In this document: positions 24,411 through 33,593 of the stretch, piece by piece
Position numbering within the stretch: the stretch's first letter is position 1
How the letters are laid out: each line of letters opens with the position of its first letter
The notes under the pieces: generated by a model
Database searches by the model: none
Told to the model about the DNA's origin: nothing
What the model saw: the letters and a program-made list of their open reading frames with translations, nothing else
From: JAAYJR01 sp964545315
GTDB lineage: Bacteria > Bacteroidota > Bacteroidia > Bacteroidales > Prolixibacteraceae
DNA length: 64,000 nt
Direction: 5' to 3'
Assembly (NCBI GenBank): GCA_964545315.1
Contig: CAZJGI010000014.1
Span: 3,383-67,382 of the forward strand
Translations under genes and position numbers: made by a program

Positions 24411-25778
24411 TCAATCAAGGTTATACTCACTTTCACCTTTCACGGCTTTTTCATAATCAGGAGCTTTAAGTAAATCCCAATAATTGTCATGTGGGTGCAA
24501 TCTGAGAAATGATTTTCGGTATGCTTCTTTGGTCATGCTGTCATAATGTATACTTCCATACTTATATTGCTCAAGCTGGAACTGATTATGCAACATTAAA
24601 ATTAACACTACTACTGCCATGCCTCTAAAAATAAGTTTGCCAGACTTTCTGGCCTGATCCGTTATCAATGCAAAGGGAAGTGAAAGAATAGCGTAAGAAT
24701 CGATAAGTGACCTTTGTCCGAATCCCCCTCCGTACCACCAACACCACCATGAAAAAACCACATACAGATTTACGACAACAAAAACCAAAACAGCCCAGGA
24801 AACATTTTTCATCTTAAAAAACAAGACAGGAATACCTGCCAGGGCAATTGCCATCATAGGTGTGTATAGCAACCAGCCTTTACGGTAACTAAAAAGACCG
24901 TTTAAAATCCGGGGATTATTGAAATAAAATGATTCAGTATTATATGAATAGTAAAAAAAATTACCGGTAATCTCTTTCCAATATATCATCTGAGGTATCC
25001 AAACTACAAAAAAAGTTATTAACATGAGAGCGAACCAATGAAAATGTTTCAATATAAATCTGATTTTATGCATGAAAGAATTCCACGAATGCACATCATA
25101 AAGAAGGAAGAATATAATAATTAAAATATTAGTTGGCCTGATCAATGAAATTAATCCGGCCAGGGCTCCCAAAATTAACAACAGCGACACCTTCGGTTTT
25201 TCATGCCATCTGATGGTCAGCCAGATAAAAATAGAAAACAGCGTAAAACTATAAAGATGGGACATGGTACCCTCCCTGCTCGCGTAATAAGCCAGGTTAG
25301 TACCTAATACCACTGCCGGTATGGTAATTGCCACAACAATATCAGTAAAAAATTTTCTGAGGATTTTCCGCATAAATATCAGGGCTGTCAGAAGATAAAA
25401 AACCGCACCAAACAATAGTGCTATTTTATAGGGACTGGAAAAACCATATGCAGGATAGTCGAATACCAAAGCAATAATATGTCCGGCAAAAAAGAAAGGT
25501 GCATACAGAAATGACATCCCCATTGTGGTTTTAATAACATTCCCGCCATTAGGTGCACTTTCAGGCCAAAAAATACCTTTTTCATATGATTCCTTTTTCT
25601 CCAGTCTGATATCATCAAATATGAACGTTGCAGGCAGGTATGCATAATAACTGACAACATCCCAATAGATAATAGTGTTTTCACGCCTCCATAACCGGGA
25701 GGTATAAATTATTATTACAATTACCAAAACACTAAAAACAATACTAAATACTGATAAATCTTTCTTGAAAACTCTCAT
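24411..25778 (-). CDS. Polytopic membrane glycosyltransferase-like protein (GT-C type), copy 2
   Basis: A membrane protein of about 455 aa from ATG 25778, with about eleven hydrophobic segments and large loops, typical of GT-C enzymes that use polyprenyl-phosphate sugars. The first periplasmic loop has IYWDVVSYYAYLP, where the Asp may be the catalytic residue. It shares clear landmarks with the protein at 28764-30464: SYYAYLPATFIFDD, GTMSHLYSFTLFSIF, LIRPTNILII and GFGQRSLIDSYAIL. It is the last gene of the seven-gene cluster and starts 7 nt after the GT2 gene at 25786. The sugar and acceptor are unknown. Confidence 0.72.
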   Translation of the reverse strand: MRVFKKDLSVFSIVFSVLVIVIIIYTSRLWRRENTIIYWDVVSYYAYLPATFIFDDIRLEKKESYEKGIFWPESAPNGGNVIKTTMGMSFLYAPFFFAGHIIALVFDYPAYGFSSPYKIALLFGAVFYLLTALIFMRKILRKFFTDIVVAITIPAVVLGTNLAYYASREGTMSHLYSFTLFSIFIWLTIRWHEKPKVSLLLILGALAGLISLIRPTNILIIIFFLLYDVHSWNSFMHKIRFILKHFHWFALMLITFFVVWIPQMIYWKEITGNFFYYSYNTESFYFNNPRILNGLFSYRKGWLLYTPMMAIALAGIPVLFFKMKNVSWAVLVFVVVNLYVVFSWWCWWYGGGFGQRSLIDSYAILSLPFALITDQARKSGKLIFRGMAVVVLILMLHNQFQLEQYKYGSIHYDSMTKEAYRKSFLRLHPHDNYWDLLKAPDYEKAVKGESEYNLD

Positions 25779-25785
25779 GCACAAT

Positions 25786-26499
25786 TTATTTTAAACCCAA
25801 TACCCCGTATTTAAAAATAGTCCATAAAATCCTTATTGCATCCGTATTATTAAGCTTTTTCCCATCTCCGTAATTACGGGGAAAGTATCTTACAGGTACC
25901 TCGGCAATATTATTCTTTTTTATCCTCAGGGCTTTTATAAGTAACTCTGCCTCAAAACCAAATCTATTCTCTTTAAGATTTATCTCCTGATATAGCCGTC
26001 TGTGGATCAATTTATAACCACAAGCCATATCAGTTAGTTTGACATTGATCAAAACAGATGTAAGATTTGTAAATATTTTATTTCCCAGATAACGCTTATA
26101 GGATGCCAAAGGCCTCGGTACACCGGGAAGATACCTTGAGCCGTTTATGAATTCAACATTGAGTTCAACCATTGCCTCTATCATCGACGGTATATCAGCA
26201 GGACTAAGCTCAAGATCACCATCCTGGATTAAAAACAGGTCACCTGAGGCTTGACGGATACCGGTTTTTACAGCAGCCCCTTTACCCATGTTGTGATTAT
26301 GTTTTAATAAAACAAAACCACTCTTATTTTCAATATAACTGCTTACCAGCTCATAAGAATTATCAATAGAACAGTCATCAACAATGATAATTTCAACTTC
26401 TGAAAGATATTCCGGAAACTTCACTCTATTAAACTGTTCCAGTAAAACTACGATACTACTTCCTTCATTGTAAAGGGGTATTATTATACTTAACCTCAT
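25786..26499 (-). CDS. GT2 glycosyltransferase, dolichyl-phosphate mannose synthase-like, copy 2
   Basis: A 237-aa single-domain GT-A enzyme without membrane helices. Motifs are LSIIIPLYNEGSS (3-15), IIIVDDCSIDNS (37-48), GKGAAVKTGI, QDGDLELSP (DxD-like) and FEAELLIKA, then VRYFPRNYGDGKK, all typical of DPM1/DPG synthase-like enzymes that transfer a hexose from a nucleotide sugar to polyprenyl phosphate. It probably supplies lipid-linked sugar for the polytopic transferases around it. It is paralogous to the GT2 at 30480-31199. Confidence 0.86.
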   Translation of the reverse strand: MRLSIIIPLYNEGSSIVVLLEQFNRVKFPEYLSEVEIIIVDDCSIDNSYELVSSYIENKSGFVLLKHNHNMGKGAAVKTGIRQASGDLFLIQDGDLELSPADIPSMIEAMVELNVEFINGSRYLPGVPRPLASYKRYLGNKIFTNLTSVLINVKLTDMACGYKLIHRRLYQEINLKENRFGFEAELLIKALRIKKNNIAEVPVRYFPRNYGDGKKLNNTDAIRILWTIFKYGVLGLK

Positions 26500-26537
26500 C
26501 AGTTGATTTGTAAATTGTTCTGCAATAAAAGTAAATA

Positions 26538-27965
26538 TTATTTTCTAAGAAAGATATAAATTTCATAATCATATCCATTAAGGGTTTTAAAAGGATATTG
26601 AGGAGTAAATTTTGAAAGAAGGACAAAGTGTTCATTGTTCATCAGCCTGTCTAACGGCAGTTGCCCTTCATTAGGACCGAAATGGGCATCCCAAATAACA
26701 ATGGCTTCCGATGGAATGCCATTATGCGGATTTTCACGGTCATCTACCAATTCATGAACCTGATCCGGATCAAAAGGGTCTTTGCCAAGATAGTGGGGAA
26801 TTAAAGGATCATAAAAATATATCAGTCTTTTATTGTAATTTTCACTCTTCAGCCATTCGCAGGATTGCCTGATCAGCTGTTCCTCTCCGTTCAATTTGAT
26901 CGGTACAGGATACTTAAAGAACGGATAAGCTATAATCAGAATACTTGTTATAAGAATAAGCACTTTAGAAACATTCTTTTTGTGTGATAAAAAGGTCAAT
27001 ATTTCATCCATACCCCTCATGGCAATTATTGCCCCAAGGGGGATAACCCCTGCCATGACCCTGATCAAACCGAGAGACCGTCCTTCCCAAAGCCATCTGA
27101 CAACAGAATGCGCGGAAAAATAAACAAAAAAGCTTCCTATGACCAGTATGTAGAAGTAATGTTCAAGTTTAATATTCCTGAAATCACTCAAAAGTTTATA
27201 AGTGGAAATGATAAATCCAACCAGAAAGAATACTAAGACCGGGAATCCCAAAATATCATCAATGTATTTCACATAATGAAACAGAGGGCCTGTACCATAG
27301 ATACCAAGGTCGCCACTGCCTCGCGAAGTCGTAAATATCCAGAAAAAATCTTTGTGAACAGGTAACCCGGCCAGACTGAACAAGAGAAAGCCGAAAGCAA
27401 GGAATGGAATTGCTGTGTACTCTTTTTTAATTATATATGCTGTAAAAAATAATGGAAGAAAAACATATCCCTCATTTCTTGCGAATGGTATAAGAGATAT
27501 TATTACAGCTGATAAAATATACTTCTCTTTAAAAAATAACCAGACTGCAAAAATGAGGACAAGTCCAAAAACAGGTTCAGTAAGACCTGAAGGAATGATA
27601 ATAAAATATATGGGGGCATATAATAACATTATTACCGACATATAACGGTCACGCCACCTGAAAACACCTGACAGGTCATAAACCAGATATGAAGATAGCA
27701 GGGCGACAATTACATTAAAAATTTTAATACCAGTGAACCCAAATTGTGAGAAGGGAGAACTCAATATTGTAAATATTGGTTTTCCCCAAAGATCAAGAAA
27801 CAAGTGCGGATATTTATATGCATACCTCGATATTCTGTAATGTACATAACTGTCAGCTCCGCCCCAGTTACCCTCTGAAAAAACAGCGAACAGAATGAAA
27901 AACAATCCTGATATAAAAAAAATGATCAGAAATATACGCTTCCTTTTATTCATGTTATCCGGCAT
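26538..27965 (-). CDS. Polytopic membrane glycosyltransferase-like protein (GT39/GT-C type)
   Basis: A 475-aa protein with about ten hydrophobic segments. The first periplasmic loop GNWGGADSYVHYRISRYAY, with an Asp after the first helix and a downstream GKPIF, resembles the GT39/PMT-like arrangement. A C-terminal periplasmic region (about 375-475) contains YFYDPLIPHYLG and AIVIWDAHFGP, which suggests a soluble domain seen in related mannosyltransferase-like proteins. ATG 27965 and ATG 27953 are both possible starts. It lies between a methyltransferase gene (3 nt upstream) and a GT2 gene (38 nt downstream). Confidence 0.72.
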   Translation of the reverse strand: MPDNMNKRKRIFLIIFFISGLFFILFAVFSEGNWGGADSYVHYRISRYAYKYPHLFLDLWGKPIFTILSSPFSQFGFTGIKIFNVIVALLSSYLVYDLSGVFRWRDRYMSVIMLLYAPIYFIIIPSGLTEPVFGLVLIFAVWLFFKEKYILSAVIISLIPFARNEGYVFLPLFFTAYIIKKEYTAIPFLAFGFLLFSLAGLPVHKDFFWIFTTSRGSGDLGIYGTGPLFHYVKYIDDILGFPVLVFFLVGFIISTYKLLSDFRNIKLEHYFYILVIGSFFVYFSAHSVVRWLWEGRSLGLIRVMAGVIPLGAIIAMRGMDEILTFLSHKKNVSKVLILITSILIIAYPFFKYPVPIKLNGEEQLIRQSCEWLKSENYNKRLIYFYDPLIPHYLGKDPFDPDQVHELVDDRENPHNGIPSEAIVIWDAHFGPNEGQLPLDRLMNNEHFVLLSKFTPQYPFKTLNGYDYEIYIFLRK

Positions 27966-27968
27966 TAG

Positions 27969-28703
27969 TTAATTTATAGTCCTTCTTGCAACGCATATCA
28001 GTGATAATCCACAAAAACGCCCAAAAAGACAGTCGATAATTTTCCACAAAGGGACCAGCTTATTATAAAAACCCATTTGACCCCCGGGGATTATGTTGTT
28101 ACGAAAAATCTTTCCGGATACATACCATCCTAATATTCCTGCAGCATTGAAATATCGTGTTTGTACAATTTCTAAACCGGAAACTGACATCACTTTTTGC
28201 AAACTTTTAACTGAATACCTTCTGTGATGTTCAACAGCCTTGTCAAATTGATTATAGAGGGACTGAAATGCAGGCACCAGGATGATAAGGTTTCCTCCGG
28301 GTTTTAATAACAAAAGGCCGTTCTCTATAGCCAGCCTGTGATCATCAATATGTTCCAGTACATTTAATGCAATTATTGAGTCATATTTGTTAACCATCCG
28401 GGGATATTTCAGTTTTAACTCTTTTTCGGCAAAATCAAAAAGGATTACCTCCTGCAAATTGTCAAAGTTTTTAAATTTATCATTTAGAATATTAAAATAA
28501 CTCCCGCTAAGGTCACTTAGGGTAATATCAAAACCATCTGACAATAAAAATTGAGAAATATTTCCGATGCCGCTTCCAATTTCCAATATATTCCCCTTAC
28601 AAAATGGTTTTACTGTCTGATACATCCACTGGTTAAAATTATCTGCAGATGAAATAACTTTTAGTGTTTCAGTACCTCTATTGTATTCCTCTTTATCATT
28701 CAT
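27969..28703 (-). CDS. Class I SAM-dependent methyltransferase
   Basis: A 244-aa methyltransferase. The SAM-binding motif I is ILEIGSGIGNISQFL (about 35-49), followed by DITLSDLSGSYF and the acidic post-I position, and motif IV-like SIIALNVLEHIDDH (about 108-121) with LLKPGGNLIILVP (about 129-141). The C-terminal part has a hydrophobic segment near 186-200 that may contact the membrane. Such genes in polysaccharide clusters often methylate a sugar or lipid carrier; the substrate is unknown. It is embedded between two polytopic transferases. Confidence 0.88.
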   Translation of the reverse strand: MNDKEEYNRGTETLKVISSADNFNQWMYQTVKPFCKGNILEIGSGIGNISQFLLSDGFDITLSDLSGSYFNILNDKFKNFDNLQEVILFDFAEKELKLKYPRMVNKYDSIIALNVLEHIDDHRLAIENGLLLLKPGGNLIILVPAFQSLYNQFDKAVEHHRRYSVKSLQKVMSVSGLEIVQTRYFNAAGILGWYVSGKIFRNNIIPGGQMGFYNKLVPLWKIIDCLFGRFCGLSLICVARRTIN

Positions 28704-28763
28704 TCCAATTTATAAATTTAAAATCTGTCATGTCCTCCCGATTACAATATCTTCAAAATTTGT

Positions 28764-30464
28764 CTATTCAAGGAATAGATCAAGCTTTTCCAGCCTAATA
28801 TATTCCCTCTTTCTATTCCAAATATAACATGAGATCTTTGAATTATGGGGCATTGGTTCAGGTAGCAAAAACTCCTCTTTGACAGAATACAACTTACCTG
28901 TTTTACTGTCAGGTATTTTATCTTTCAGATTAACTGATTTCCAGTAAAACAGGGAGTCCGGATTATCTAATGCAAACACCAGTAACGCCTCTGAATTTAC
29001 ATCCTGAATTTCCACCTTCGCCTTTACAACAGCTTTGGTAAAGTTTAAATAATACAATTTGTTGAGCGGAATTGATAAAATTTCCGAAAACTCTTCCCCC
29101 GAAGATAACCGGCTATTAGTATCAAGGTTCAGTTCTTCATGATATTTTTTTACATCCGCTAAAAAAGATACATATTCTGTAAAATCCCAGTCGCCTCCCT
29201 GAAAACATCTGCTATATTTGTATACAATCCGCAGGTTAAACAGGACCATCAATGCCAATAATATCACAAGACCTGTTCTTTTTATCGATTTAAGATTTTC
29301 GATACGTCCGAACAGGTATCCCATTGGAATTGAAAACATCACTGTGTACTCAACAAAATTGCGGCTTCCGAATCCGCAACCAAATGAAAAAATAAACCAT
29401 GATGCAAAAAGATAAGAGAGAGTAAAAAATGTAAGCCCTATAACCCATCCGTTAGTTTTTTTTTCTCTGATCATAAGAAAAATTCCCGCCAATGCAGCAA
29501 AGTATAAAGGGTTATATAAGAATAATCCGTTATTAGGAGAAAACCAAAGTTCAATAATTTTGGGAGAATTCCAGTTTGTAAATCCATAACCCTCATAAGA
29601 ATAATAGAGAAAACTGCCTGAAAGATACCTCCAGTAAAGGAATTGGGGTAAAAAGACGATTATAAAGCAGGCAGCCAGTATAATCACATATTTTAACTTT
29701 AAAAACCTTTTTGTCCTGTTTTTAAGTTCCCGGAATGATCCGGGACCGATGCAAAACAGGAAAGGGAACAGTAATATATTTGACGGCCTCACAAGTACGA
29801 TAAGCGAAAACACAATACTCCAAACAGTAATGAATATGAACTGCTTTTTTGGATCAGCAACTAAAAGTTTTTTGGTCAGCCATGCAGCGATTGCAAACAA
29901 TGCAAAAGAATATATATGCGACATTCCTGTACTGTCAATTGCATAATAATATAGGTTAGTACCTAAAAAAATTGCCGCCAAAGTTAAAAAAGCAATTTTT
30001 TTTGAATAATAATACCTCAAAAATCTCCATAAAAAAATCATTCCCAATACAGTAAAAAAGAGGCCGGCTAAATTAGGCACCTGATGATACAATCCTGAAA
30101 ATCCATCCTGCGGCTGTCCCAGAATGCCAATTAAAAAATGGATTAAAGCAAAAAATGGAGCTTGTAATATAGCAACTCCGCAGGTATATCGGGTAACTAC
30201 CTTGTTGTTCTTTAAATCGAGATGAAAACCACCACCTGTTCTTTCTTCAATATTCTCAGGAAATGACCCGGTATCAAAATCATGTATGAAAAAGGCAGGC
30301 AAATAGACGTAATACCCTGCCTGATCAGCCCATAAAGGTGTCATCCAGTTAAATGTTCCATTATTACGTTGCCTGTTGGCCATTAAAAAAACCAGCAACA
30401 ATATAAACAGCCCCCAGAGAACAAAATATTTTATGTAATTTGTATGTATGACATCCTTTTCCAT
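28764..30464 (-). CDS. Polytopic membrane glycosyltransferase-like protein (GT-C type), copy 1
   Basis: A 566-aa membrane protein with about eleven hydrophobic segments and a C-terminal soluble region (about 430-566) not present in the copy at 24411. Shared landmarks with that copy include WADQAGYYVYLPAFFIHD, GMSHIYSFALFAI, LVRPSNILLFPF and GFGSRNFVEYTVMF. The Asp in the first loop (ADQAGYY) is the likely catalytic residue. The C-terminal beta-rich domain (for example VKAKVEIQDVNSEALLVFAL) resembles carbohydrate-binding domains of some GT-C proteins, though I cannot assign it. It starts 15 nt after the GT2 at 30480. Confidence 0.72.
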   Translation of the reverse strand: MEKDVIHTNYIKYFVLWGLFILLLVFLMANRQRNNGTFNWMTPLWADQAGYYVYLPAFFIHDFDTGSFPENIEERTGGGFHLDLKNNKVVTRYTCGVAILQAPFFALIHFLIGILGQPQDGFSGLYHQVPNLAGLFFTVLGMIFLWRFLRYYYSKKIAFLTLAAIFLGTNLYYYAIDSTGMSHIYSFALFAIAAWLTKKLLVADPKKQFIFITVWSIVFSLIVLVRPSNILLFPFLFCIGPGSFRELKNRTKRFLKLKYVIILAACFIIVFLPQFLYWRYLSGSFLYYSYEGYGFTNWNSPKIIELWFSPNNGLFLYNPLYFAALAGIFLMIREKKTNGWVIGLTFFTLSYLFASWFIFSFGCGFGSRNFVEYTVMFSIPMGYLFGRIENLKSIKRTGLVILLALMVLFNLRIVYKYSRCFQGGDWDFTEYVSFLADVKKYHEELNLDTNSRLSSGEEFSEILSIPLNKLYYLNFTKAVVKAKVEIQDVNSEALLVFALDNPDSLFYWKSVNLKDKIPDSKTGKLYSVKEEFLLPEPMPHNSKISCYIWNRKREYIRLEKLDLFLE

Positions 30465-30479
30465 AATCTGGCCACGTTT

Positions 30480-31199
30480 TTAGCGACAAAATAAATTGTA
30501 CTTCAAAACACAGTATAACGCCCTGAATCCGTCCCGCCAACCAATCTTTTTCCCTTCTTCATAAGACCTGCCGTAGTAAGAAATACCAACCTCATAAACT
30601 CTTATTCCCGGCAGCCTGGCTATTTTTGCAGTTACTTCAGGCTCAAATCCAAATCTCTTTTCTTTTAACACCAGCTTTTTCAGGATATCTGCTTTGAACA
30701 GCTTATAACATGTTTCCATATCTGTCATATTAAGATTGGTAAACATATTGGAAACGAAGGTCAAAAATTTATTGCCAAGTGAATGCCAGAAAAACAGAAT
30801 TCGATGGGGATTACCTCCAATAAACCTTGAACCGTAAACTACATCAGCATTACCTTCTGCTACCGGTTTAAGAAGATCATTATATTCACGCGGATCATAT
30901 TCCAGGTCTGCATCCTGAATAATTATGCAATCACCTGATGCTTCAGCAATTCCCCTGTGCAAGGCTGCCCCTTTCCCCATATTCTGCGGCTGATGAAAAA
31001 GCCTGATATTTTCATTTGGATGATTTTCAATATATTGTTCCACCAGTTCTGCCGTCCCGTCAACTGAACAGTCATTTACAATAATGATCTCCTTCCCGTA
31101 TTCATAAAGTAAATTTACTTCAAGTGACCGGTCTAATATTGAAGTAATTGTTTTTTCTTCATTATATACCGGAATTACAACTGATAATATTTTAATCAT
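30480..31199 (-). CDS. GT2 glycosyltransferase, dolichyl-phosphate mannose synthase-like, copy 1
   Basis: A 239-aa GT-A enzyme counted from ATG 31199, where the start overlaps the stop of the ArnT-like gene as ATGA; an ATG 24 nt upstream would add eight residues before the fold. Motifs are LSVVIPVYNEEKT, IIIVNDCSVDGT, MGKGAALHRGI, QDADLEYDP (DxD) and RFGFEPEVTAKI, followed by VGISYYGRSYEEGKK. These fit polyprenyl-phosphate hexose synthases. It is probably translationally coupled to the upstream ArnT-like gene. It is paralogous to 25786-26499. Confidence 0.87.
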   Translation of the reverse strand: MIKILSVVIPVYNEEKTITSILDRSLEVNLLYEYGKEIIIVNDCSVDGTAELVEQYIENHPNENIRLFHQPQNMGKGAALHRGIAEASGDCIIIQDADLEYDPREYNDLLKPVAEGNADVVYGSRFIGGNPHRILFFWHSLGNKFLTFVSNMFTNLNMTDMETCYKLFKADILKKLVLKEKRFGFEPEVTAKIARLPGIRVYEVGISYYGRSYEEGKKIGWRDGFRALYCVLKYNLFCR

Positions 31200-32818
31200 C
31201 TGGTTTTTATCAAATAGTTGCATTTTAAAGACCTATCTCTTGTCAGGGGATTTAAAAACTCTAAACTTATCCTGTTCATGCCCCTTTGACTGATTACATA
31301 AACGGAATCTATGGCATAATTCATATTCACTATGTCGTTATATTTAGTTTTATTTGTATAAATCCAGGTTCCTGGTTTATCCATTTCCTGATAAAACTCT
31401 TCCCAGTTATCAATACTTACGACTGATTCATTCGAATAAAAAAACAGTTCATATTCTTCAAGCTCAAAATTACATAGCCTGTCTGTTTCTGACCTGTTTG
31501 CCTCAAAAATACTGAGCGCCTGCCTGCTGCCCTGATATGTATATAAATCAGGAATGATCTGTAAATTAAATATTAAATTTAACATACCCGTAAGGATAAG
31601 TGACACAAGCACTATTGTTCCGTTACCGTAATTCCTGTTCCGCAGATAGTAATATACTATTAACAATGAAATACCACCTGGTATTATGGCTAACAGAAAT
31701 TTGTGGGACAATATAAAAATAGTAACTAATATAATAATAAGGATTACAAGAAGGCTAATCTCCAAAGCATAAAATATTCTGCTCTTTTTCATATCCGGAC
31801 TAAAAAAAAGCTCTGATATTTTCCCTGATACAATAACAGAGACGGGAGGGATTAACATCATCAAATAATTAGGAGCTTTCCCTTTAGCTATGCTGAACAC
31901 TGCAAGTATTATTAAAACACTTCCCATCAGGCATGATTTCATGCCAATTTGGCAATCTTTAAATGACCAGCTTCTAATGGTCAAAAAAGCAGCAGCAATA
32001 ACTGGTACAGTCCACGGCAAAAATGCCCATAACATATTATAAATATAATACAGGGGATCATTATTAGATCCGGCCACCTCTCCTGTAATCCTGCCTATAT
32101 TATTATTAATAAAATAAAACCTGAACCCTTCACTTCCGAAATTATTCCAAAGGTGCCAAAGTGCAGGTAATATTATTATTCCAATAATTAAGACCCCAAT
32201 CAACCACTTTGGATGAAACAATTGTTTGTATTCTTTTATAAGCAACAGATACAAAAAAACAGTAAAAAACGGAAGAGCTGCGCCTATTGGTCCTTTTGAC
32301 AACATGGCAAGACCGACACCAATAAAACCCAGAATTAAATTTACTAATTTACCATTTCCAAGATGGAGCGATAATTGCCATAAGGCTAAAATAACTCCTG
32401 TCTGCAACACAGTATCAGTATGTATATCAAGGAAATAAAGAAAAAACATTTGTGATGTGCCTGCAACGAGCGCCGCTATCCTTCCTGCATTTTCAGAGAA
32501 CAGGTATTTGGCATACCTGTAAGTGAAAAACAGGCTGCTTATTCCAAAAAGAAAAGGAAATAGTTTAAAAGCCAGGTTAGTATTACCCAGAATACTTATT
32601 CCTGCCCCGGCCAGCCAGAATAAAAGATGCGGTTTCTGAAGATAAGGTCTCCCGTTTATTTGAAGATTAATCCAGTCTCCAGACTCTACCATCTGCCTGG
32701 AAATAGCAGCATATAAGCCTGAATCCCCGGTTAAATCAATGAATAAACCACATATCCAGGCACAGATAACCAACAGGATACCACAAATCCACAAAATATC
32801 TTTAGTAGTAATTCTCAA
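31196..32818 (-). CDS. ArnT-like glycosyltransferase, GT39 family
   Basis: A 540-aa polytopic membrane protein of the ArnT/PMT type, which transfers a sugar from a polyprenyl phosphate to a lipid or protein on the periplasmic side. The first loop has LTGDSGLYAAISRQM with the catalytic-type Asp, followed by the conserved NGRPYLQKPHLLFWLAG region. A C-terminal soluble part (about 415-540) follows the last helix. The only reasonable start is TTG 32818, since the next Met lies after the first helix; no in-frame ATG is found just upstream. It is the first gene of the seven-gene minus-strand cluster. Confidence 0.84.
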   Translation of the reverse strand: MRITTKDILWICGILLVICAWICGLFIDLTGDSGLYAAISRQMVESGDWINLQINGRPYLQKPHLLFWLAGAGISILGNTNLAFKLFPFLFGISSLFFTYRYAKYLFSENAGRIAALVAGTSQMFFLYFLDIHTDTVLQTGVILALWQLSLHLGNGKLVNLILGFIGVGLAMLSKGPIGAALPFFTVFLYLLLIKEYKQLFHPKWLIGVLIIGIIILPALWHLWNNFGSEGFRFYFINNNIGRITGEVAGSNNDPLYYIYNMLWAFLPWTVPVIAAAFLTIRSWSFKDCQIGMKSCLMGSVLIILAVFSIAKGKAPNYLMMLIPPVSVIVSGKISELFFSPDMKKSRIFYALEISLLVILIIILVTIFILSHKFLLAIIPGGISLLIVYYYLRNRNYGNGTIVLVSLILTGMLNLIFNLQIIPDLYTYQGSRQALSIFEANRSETDRLCNFELEEYELFFYSNESVVSIDNWEEFYQEMDKPGTWIYTNKTKYNDIVNMNYAIDSVYVISQRGMNRISLEFLNPLTRDRSLKCNYLIKTR

Positions 32819-32840
32819 AATATCATAACTTAGGATTATG

Positions 32841-32908
32841 AAAAGACAAAGTAAAATATTTATGGTAATATTTCAGAAAAAAAATATCCCAAACAATATT
32901 TGTCTTTT
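32841..32908. repeat. 10-bp inverted repeat upstream of the glycosyltransferase operon
   Basis: AAAAGACAAA (32841-32850) and TTTGTCTTTT (32899-32908) are exact reverse complements separated by 48 nt, 23 nt upstream of the TTG start of the ArnT-like gene. A poor -7 candidate (TTACTTTG, minus) overlaps the left arm. Both a regulator site and chance in AT-rich DNA are possible. Confidence 0.45.
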
Positions 32909-33081
32909 TTCATTACAAAATTACCCTGATACAGGTTTCTAATTAAAATTACACATATACCTCATGATGGTCAGTATTTACATTAAAGAAATAATCTTTA
33001 ATTCAACAATAATCGGGAACTACAGGCCGTTCAAGAGACCATACTAAGTTAGCTTAATAATGTCATTACTGATATTTTCTG

Positions 33082-33089
33082 TAAATTTG
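33082..33089 (+). promoter_or_regulatory. -7 promoter box of coaD
   Basis: TAAATTTG is a full TAnnTTTG match. Only 11 nt separate it from ATG 33101, which implies a very short leader. No -33 TTTG is seen. Confidence 0.45.
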
Positions 33090-33100
33090 GAAAAAAAGTT

Positions 33101-33583
33101 ATGCAAAGAACAGCCGTTTTCCCGGGATCCTTTGATCCTTTTACAATTGGACATGAGTCAATTGTAAAACGCGCTATGCCCATGTTTGATAAAATTATCA
33201 TTATGGTTGGGTATAATGCAAATAAAAAATCTTTTTTCTCTCTTGAGAAGAGGGTAAAATGGATCAAACAGGTTTTTCAAAATGAAAATATGATAGAAGT
33301 TACTGTACATGAAGGCCTTACTGTTGATTTTTGCAGGGCAGCAGGAGCTAAATATATACTTCGCGGATTAAGGACCTCTTCCGATTTTGAGTATGAACGT
33401 GCTATTGCCCAGGTCAATAAAAAGTTGCATCCCGAAATTGAGACTATATTTTTGCTGACCCTTCCCGAACACACCCCGATAAATGCAACAATTATCAGGG
33501 ATATTGTGTTTCATGGCGGGGATGCAAGTATGTTTCTGCCCAAAGGACTCGATTTAACTGAATTTAAATTGGATACGGAATAA
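33101..33583 (+). CDS. coaD: Phosphopantetheine adenylyltransferase
   Basis: CoaD transfers AMP from ATP to 4'-phosphopantetheine, giving dephospho-CoA. The 160-aa protein is standard in length. The nucleotidyltransferase signature FPGSFDPFTIGH (7-18) contains the TxGH motif, with YILRGLRTSSDFEYE (about 85-99) and the second ATP motif NATIIRDI (about 128-135), where NAT replaces the more common SST. The hexameric fold of the family applies. It is followed by a thioredoxin-like gene after 10 nt. Confidence 0.95.
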   Translation: MQRTAVFPGSFDPFTIGHESIVKRAMPMFDKIIIMVGYNANKKSFFSLEKRVKWIKQVFQNENMIEVTVHEGLTVDFCRAAGAKYILRGLRTSSDFEYERAIAQVNKKLHPEIETIFLLTLPEHTPINATIIRDIVFHGGDASMFLPKGLDLTEFKLDTE

Positions 33584-33593
33584 AAGATGTTTC

